A stretch of DNA of 64,000 nucleotides from the NCBI GenBank assembly GCA_023078555.1, contig CM041198.1, positions 10,731,874-10,795,873 of the forward strand, written 5' to 3'. A program made the translations under genes and the position numbers. The first letter of the stretch is position 1. The number at the start of each line of letters is the position of its first letter. The DNA comes from Ulva prolifera (taxonomy: Eukaryota > Chlorophyta > Ulvophyceae > Ulvales > Ulvaceae). Shown one piece after another: positions 58,453 to 64,000 of this stretch. The notes beneath the pieces were generated by a model. The model was not told the origin of the DNA. It worked only from the letters and a program-made list of their open reading frames with translations, and did not search any database.

Positions 58453-59175
58453 TCACGCAGTCATGGCACTAGGCCGGGTACGAGCACGTACCACAGCCCG
58501 GTCGGTGATGCCAGCCAAAGATTGAAGCCCCGAACGGAGCACAAGAGCATTCCCCTTGCACAACGCCACACTCAACCGGCGCAGAGCATTCGTCACAAAC
58601 AAAACACGGTTCACCTTACCACACCGAGACGCAACCTCCGCCAGCCGATTCAAGTGATTCATGGCAGGCTATCCCAAGCGACCATGCGTCTCATGCGATA
58701 ACGGCGCAAAATTGTATCCGTCAAGGTCGTACGAACGATAAGCAGTGCGTTTCTGCACGTCCCGCGTCTCCGCAGCACCCCCGTCCTCCCGGGCTGCTCG
58801 GCCGCAATAGGTATCAGCACAGGGGTTCACAACCGACACATCCCCTATGCACAAAGCGTCACCCGGCGGCATAAACATGATGTCCCCCGGTTTCTCCTGG
58901 GCCACCACCCTGAACACCCGCTCCAGCGCCATCGCCTGCGCGGCAGCGGCCTGCTCCCCAGGCCCCGCCGGATCCTGGCCACCCGGCGCCGCTGCCGCCG
59001 CCAGGGCCGCAGCCTGCGCTGCGTCTGGCGCGTGGCGCCCCATCTGGGCACTGTGTCCAGTATCGGCGTCGGCGACCGGAGCAGTCGTGGGTGCCGGCGC
59101 CGCGTCCGCACGCGCGGCCGGCGGCGGCGGCGGGGCTGCAGGCATCGGCTCCGCGGGCAAGGTCGAAGGGCCCAC
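58453..59175 (-). pseudogene. Fragment of a retroelement-type ORF, GC-rich
   Basis: Two minus-strand frames in the same phase, 59175-58669 and 58662-58453, are separated by one TAG. An Ala/Pro-rich part leads to GDIMFMPPGDALCIGDVSVVNP, YCGRAAREDGGAAETRDVQKR and FAPLSHETHGRLG, then NHLNRLAEVASRCG and ALRRLSVALCKGNALVLRSG. The pattern DVSVV...GR...LG...LRxLSVALCRGN is one I associate with the C-terminal part of non-LTR reverse-transcriptase proteins in algal genomes; this is from memory and not checked. No RT domain is present here. The GC content is clearly above the flanks. Confidence 0.55.
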
Positions 59176-59230
59176 GATCTAGGAGGCGGGCTGGGGCTGT
59201 CTGTATGTATGCATCATTAGCCATATCCAT

Positions 59231-60054
59231 TTAGACATTGACAACTCCGAAATCCGGGATCGGAAGAGGCGTCCAAGCTACATGCCGCCGCAGACTCTGA
59301 CTTGCGCCACAGAATGCAACAACATAAGCCAATTCTGTGAGAGGCGACGGGCGAGTTGCAGTACCCGGCACCCCAGCATCACCACCAACACCATCATCAC
59401 CCACAACAAGCATGTCCGCCGAACGGTCCGTGGCTTGGGGTTGTGAGGTCATCCTGTGCCACGGCCTTGCTTCAGTCGCCTCAGGCCACGCGACTCGTGT
59501 GGCGTCGGCTGCGGCCCGGTGTGTGTGTCTGTGTGTGCGCGCGCGTGCGTGCGTGCGCGCGTGCGTGCGTGTTCGTGCGTGTGCGTGTGCGGCGGTTGCA
59601 GCCGTGCGCCGGTGCGTGGCAACCAGGCGTCAGAGTGGCTGCATGGTGTGACTGTGGTTGGGCATGGGATGCATGCGTGGCCCCGGGCCTTGACTGGAAC
59701 TGGCTGTGTGTTGGTGTTCGTGGTGGTGGTCCGGGTGCGGGGGCCCGGTGGGTGCGGTTGCAAGCCATGGCAGCTTAAGATGGGTGTGGTGGCGGTGCTG
59801 CTGGCTGCTCGGACTAGTGGCTGCTCGGACAAGCTTGCGTTGTCGACACATTCATGCCAGTTGCAATGTTGCCGGTGGCCACGCGAGGCTGTAGCGCGGG
59901 TGTGCACGCAGCTGCGCGTAACACGCAGCAGTGCATCTGTGACACGAGCCGCCATGCCCGGGCCGGCCCGGCCTGGTACTCCGCACTGTCGAATTGGCTG
60001 TTGATCACTGCACCAATGTGGTCACTTGTCCGCACACAATCCTACGTACGCTTA
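59231..60054. other. Unassigned region with GT/GC microsatellite
   Basis: GT/GC-rich low complexity dominates. Open frames on both strands here are His/Thr- or Val/Cys-rich and follow the repeat, so none is called. Confidence 0.5.
59519..59592 (+). repeat. Compound (GT)n/(GC)n microsatellite
   Basis: About 74 bp of alternating GT, GC and GTGC units. Confidence 0.85.
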
Positions 60055-60190
60055 CTACTGGTAGACCGAGAGCTTCACCAGGTGTGCCTGCAAGGCTGTC
60101 CGCGGTCGCTGCAGGGAGAGCGATTTGAACGGGCGGTCGACGTCGACGATCTCGGCGGCGAAGACATTCCCACGATCGAACGCCAGGTTC
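60055..60190 (-). CDS. Possible exon of an unidentified gene
   Basis: After CTGCAG at 60191 the minus strand encodes NLAFDRGNVFAAEIVDVDRP and then LQRPRTALQAHLVKLSVYQ, ending in TAG or at a GTAGTAAG donor. It has coding-like composition but no family I know. It could belong to the retroelement fragment nearby or to a host gene. Confidence 0.3.
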
Positions 60191-60876
60191 CTGCAGCCCT
60201 GCGTACATGCCGGTGAAAGAAGAGCTGTAGTGCCTCGTGTGTTTTAAATAGGTAGATGTTGAGGCATGTGGAGCATGTCCACTTTGAACGTTGCATCGTG
60301 CATCGCAAGGCACGGTGCGGTTGCAAGCTGCCTTCCCTAGGCAGGCCTGTAGCATGCCCCGAGTCCTACGTGTGTACGTTCAATCTGTCGACATGCAAAT
60401 GAGGCACCAGCGTGACAAATTGCAATCAAAAGGTACTGCCGTGTGTGTTCGCAGTGCACTGACCAACCTCACCTGAGCTCCAGCGAGCTCGGTTTGCATT
60501 CGACGTATCCATGCATGAATGCTGACCGGATGCGGTCGCCGGCGTCAGGTAGCTGACGCCATTTTCACGAACAGACAAGTACAGAATACGCTGCTCATGC
60601 TGCCATGTTCGATGTGAAGAAGCCGAACAGATCAGGCACTGCGACCAGTGCTGCGAGAGACAGACTGCCACATCTGTGTAGCAACTGTGCAACATATGTC
60701 TGGCTTGATAAATATTGAAACTAAAGCAGCAACTAGCAACTATTGATTGATACTGACAGGATGGCTGCCAAACGTGTCGCTAGCGAGGTTCGTTTCATGT
60801 AGACACAGATCTGGCTGTACGTGCGGGGCGCAGGTGAAGAGAGCTAAAGCAAGAGCCAAGAGTGATTATTTTGCAG

Positions 60877-62463
60877 ATCGTAGATCCAGATTCTGGAACT
60901 CTTATACGCACGAAGCCACGAGTAGAGCGCACGAGGTCGCTGGTCACTGGAGGAGCGGGCTTCGTGGGCTCGCATTTATGCGATTACCTTGTGCAGCGTG
61001 GTGATCACGTACGCATTACGTCCTGCAACAAAGTCGCTTTGATATCTCAATGCCTGCAGCGTGTTTCGTGCGGAGCTTGTTCTGAGGGATCAAGGCATGA
61101 GCAAAGCATGACGTCGCCGTGGCCAGTGGGCATCGTGTACGTTTGTTTGGCACGTATGCAGGTAATCTGCATCGACAACTTTTTCACAGGAACACGTGAG
61201 AACGTCGCACATCTGCTGGAGAAAGCTAACTTCGAGCTCATCCGTCACGATGTTGTCAATGCAATTCTTCTCGAGGTCGACGAGATATACCACATGGCCT
61301 GCCCGGCGTCCCCAGTGCACTACAAGTATGTGTCTGCTCATATCCTTGGCGTGTCTGTTATTTTCATGGGTGTTATCAGAGTCCTTGCCCTCAGGAAAGC
61401 CTTTACCAGGGGGCTTTCTGCCATTTGCATTTGCAGTATGATATCCGGAGCACACCCGTTTGCAAGAGTCGGAAACAAGCACATAGACACAGCTGTGCGA
61501 TTGTTGACCTGTCACTGCAAGTACGCGATGGGCAGATGTTAGATGTTTCCCGGAAGCTAAGTGCAGGTATAATCCGATCAAGACTACCAAAACCAGTTTC
61601 CTTGGAACGATGAACATGCTTGGCCTCGCAAAACGGACGAATGCAAAGTTTCTACTGGCTTCCACATCTGAAGTGTACGGGGACCCTCTCGAGCATCCGC
61701 AGCGTGAGACCTACTGGGGCAACGTGAATCCAATTGGTGAAAGATCTTGCTATGATGAAGGTACGATTATAGATCCAGTGGTAGTCCAGTATTCGGGATC
61801 AGCTGTAAAGATTACATTACGTTGCGTCTGCAGCACAGTGTGGACCTCTGGATGCCAATGGTGTCTCTTGCTGTCTCTTGAATGCAGATCGCATCAGGGA
61901 CCTGAAGACAAGGCTGTGACAGACAGATTTTTTACCGCTGAGTGATAAGTTATGCAGGTAAGCGAGTCGCAGAGACGCTGTGTATGGATTACCGCAGAGA
62001 GCATGACTTGGACATCAAGATTGTGCGCATCTTCAATACGTACGGTCCGCGGATGGCCCTGGATGACGGCCGTGTGGTTTCTAACTTCCTTGCTCAGGCG
62101 CTGAAGGGCGACAACATTACCGTGTATGGAGATGGCAACCAAACGCGGTCCTTTCAGTATGTGTCTGACCTGGTAGCTGGTATCGTGGCCGTCATGGGCA
62201 CAGACCACAATGACTCAGGTCCATACAACGTCGGAAATCCAGGGGAATTCACAATGCTTGAACTAGCCGAGATCCTCAAGCAGGTGACTGACTCAAAGTC
62301 TGAGATCACCTACCAGGAGAACACCGTAGATGACCCCAAGCAGCGGAAACCTGACATCACCAAGATCCAGACAAATCTGGGGTGGGAACCCAAGATGCCA
62401 TTGCGACGTGGCTTGGAGCTGATGCTAAGTGATTTCAAAACGAGGTTAGGTCTGCAGGGGTAA
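60877..62463 (+). CDS. UXS: UDP-glucuronic acid decarboxylase (UDP-xylose synthase)
   Basis: Converts UDP-glucuronate to UDP-xylose, a sugar donor for wall polysaccharides and glycoproteins. Exons in phase: 60877-61008, 61162-61325, 61567-61760 and 61958-62463 (TAA), 331 residues placed. The Rossmann motif is [13 protein letters not shown]; then [28 protein letters not shown] and [16 protein letters not shown]. The catalytic SCYDEGKR (YxxxK) is split by an intron between G and K. Later motifs are [40 protein letters not shown] and RKPDITK. Length matches the soluble cytosolic plant UXS forms; no membrane anchor is seen, but the N-terminal exon before 60877 was not located. Confidence 0.93.
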
Positions 62464-64000
62464 GCAGCAGGTGGCTGCACAGGGTTGCATGCTCAGCATG
62501 TGTGGCCGATATCAACCGGATATGAGATGCAGACAGCCTGGGCTGCTGTGTAGCATCAGGTTCTGCAGGCCCTTCACAAACACTTTTTAAATAGTAGTAT
62601 AGTATAATTGATCCTCGACCAGTTTAAAGTATTGATCTCTTATGAACAGGTGCTCCCCAAATCGGCTGGAATTTGTTTTGCCTGCTTTCCATGTGCTGCA
62701 CCACACTCCTGCTCAATCAAGCCACAAGATTTGGTGTAAATCTGCGACTCGTCATCTGCTGTCTTTCGTTGGGGTTTGAGTGTAAGCAGCAAACGCAAGA
62801 TAATGCGCTCAGTATGACACTTGTTCCGACCATGCTACCGGCAGTTGCTGCAACAGGACGGGTGACGTTTGTAAAAAATGATCTATTCTCCTCTAGAGGA
62901 CGGTGTTTGAGAGTCTCCGCTGATGCGATGCTCACACAGCACATGGTGAAATGGTGGTGGAAAGCGTGGTCTGGAAGTAAAGAGTGGAGTGTCCTGCGGC
63001 ATGTAGACACAATTGCTGAATGCGATCATAAGGCAAAGGAAGCTGCACCTGGAGACATGACTAGGGAGAGCTTGTGCGTGCCAAAGTCACGCGCGTCCCC
63101 ATTTGTTGTTTCAGTCAGCCTTCTGTATATGCCAGTGCGAATCCAAAACGAGTGCACTCAAGCAAAATTCAGGCACCGCTTCAGAGCAATTTTGTTTGGA
63201 TTCATCACGTGGATGGCGCAGTGGCTTCATTACACTGATACGATGGCAGGCTGTGTGCTCCGCAGGGGAACACAAGAAGCGTCTGCTTCACACTAAGAGT
63301 TGCCACGCAGTCAAGCTGAACCTGAGATCTGGGGAAGGGCGGGATGATTCAGAGTTACAGGGTATGGCAGCCACTGATGGCATGGCAGCAGCTGGGAATC
63401 ATGCTGGTACTGGCCGTTGCGTGATTATGGCCGTGGTACACAGGTGGCGCTTCTGAAGGCACGAGCTCCCGCAGCCCATGGGCAGAGACCAATATGAGTG
63501 CTGGCAGCCACAGATAACATCCTCGATGTGGGACAAGCAACACAAATGGTCATGGACCTACATGAGAGCGCATGTAGGTGTGATATCATGCTGGTGTGTG
63601 CCTTGCTGACAACTGTACCTGAAAATGCAAGGCATCCCTGTTTTCCGGCTATGTGGTCCGCCATGTCTATTGGGTCATTGCCAGAGTGGCCAGATAAGTA
63701 TGGTACTCTACATGTAAGTGCAATGGGTCGAGTTCGCAAGCCGCCTCAATCTAGTCAACTTCACGGAATGACAGCGCTGCTACTTGCAACAGCCAGAAGC
63801 TCGCGGCAGGGTGGACACGCGTGGAGAAGTTCACGCGCAATCTGCTGCCTCTGCTAATGCATATCTCTTAAAATTGCAGGCAAATGTGGGTGAATCAGTG
63901 TGTCAGTGCATGGGGCCCGTGTTTGTATGGGGTGATGATTCTTCATGTATGGATCCGGCACATCGCTTGGGATGTGTGACCTGTGCGTCCGCTTGGTGGC
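62464..64000. other. Unassigned right end of the window
   Basis: 3' of UXS. One plus-strand frame of 207 codons (62673-63296) is the longest here and has no recognisable motif; other frames are short. No RNA gene seen. Confidence 0.4.

Noticed and set aside
18823..58671. UAG reassigned to glutamine (TAG at 20143, 18823 and 58669 at Gln-compatible places; no placed host gene ends in TAG)
   Set aside because: Long host exons and the 1356-residue copia frame contain many CAG/CAA and no TAG, so free use of UAG as a sense codon is unlikely. The TAG codons are confined to defective elements, and one stop is TGA. The host sample of about nine genes is too small to prove TAG avoidance.
59356..60004. 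Val/Cys- and His/Thr-rich frames on both strands
   Set aside because: They are translations of the GT/GC microsatellite.
1..64000. CRISPR array, bacterial operon, prophage or rRNA
   Set aside because: No regularly spaced repeats, no Shine-Dalgarno-linked gene strings and no rRNA similarity; genes carry spliceosomal introns.

Overview
This is nuclear DNA of a eukaryote, most likely a flagellate green alga. The host genes are broken by short GT-AG introns. They include a plastid-type CbbY sugar-bisphosphate phosphatase, a plant-type BIG BROTHER-like RING-H2 protein, a UDP-glucuronate decarboxylase, a dynein roadblock light chain (absent from seed plants) and a cobalamin-trafficking MMADHC/CblD protein. 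Genus and species cannot be set from the window. Splice donors often read GTGCGY or GTACGN.

Layout. 1-2370: unassigned, with a 29-G run. 2371-24686: a retrotransposon cluster. It has a solo copia LTR (2371-2718), then two defective Ty1/copia elements joined tail to tail (2760-14401) with a 5' LTR at each outer end and no 3' LTRs, so the block is a roughly 11.6 kb imperfect inverted repeat. The minus-strand copy carries a nested solo LTR with a 5-bp target duplication. Then comes a complete-ended Ty3/gypsy chromovirus on the minus strand (14620-24685; LTRs of 793 bp, TSD TAGTC, PBS, PPT, chromodomain), itself interrupted by another solo copia LTR (22270-22628, TSD TCAGG). 24691-29333 is unassigned. 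29342-30488 is a non-autonomous hAT element with a perfect 8-bp TSD.

31162-62463: host genes in both orientations. In order: NOT3/5 subunit of CCR4-NOT (+), RING-H2 E3 ligase (+), TLC-domain membrane protein (-), an unidentified exon (-), ABCB half transporter (-), a Y/T-rich possible axonemal protein (+), roadblock dynein light chain (-), MMADHC (+), FKBP-TPR immunophilin (-), CbbY (+), a Gln-rich protein (-), a GC-rich fragment of a retroelement protein (-), an unidentified exon (-) and UDP-glucuronate decarboxylase (+). CCCGA-rich inverted-repeat elements lie at 38905-39024 and 39753-40218, and a second hAT element with a perfect 8-bp TSD lies inside CbbY intron 2 (53485-54790). 62464-64000 is unassigned.

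The host genes are unrelated housekeeping genes with no operon-like logic. Exons were placed by hand from protein-family similarity, reading frame and splice phase. For seven genes (NOT3, RING, TLC, ABC, FKBP, CbbY and the placed UXS exons) the exon lengths add up to a continuous frame. Coordinates at exon edges may be off by a few bases.
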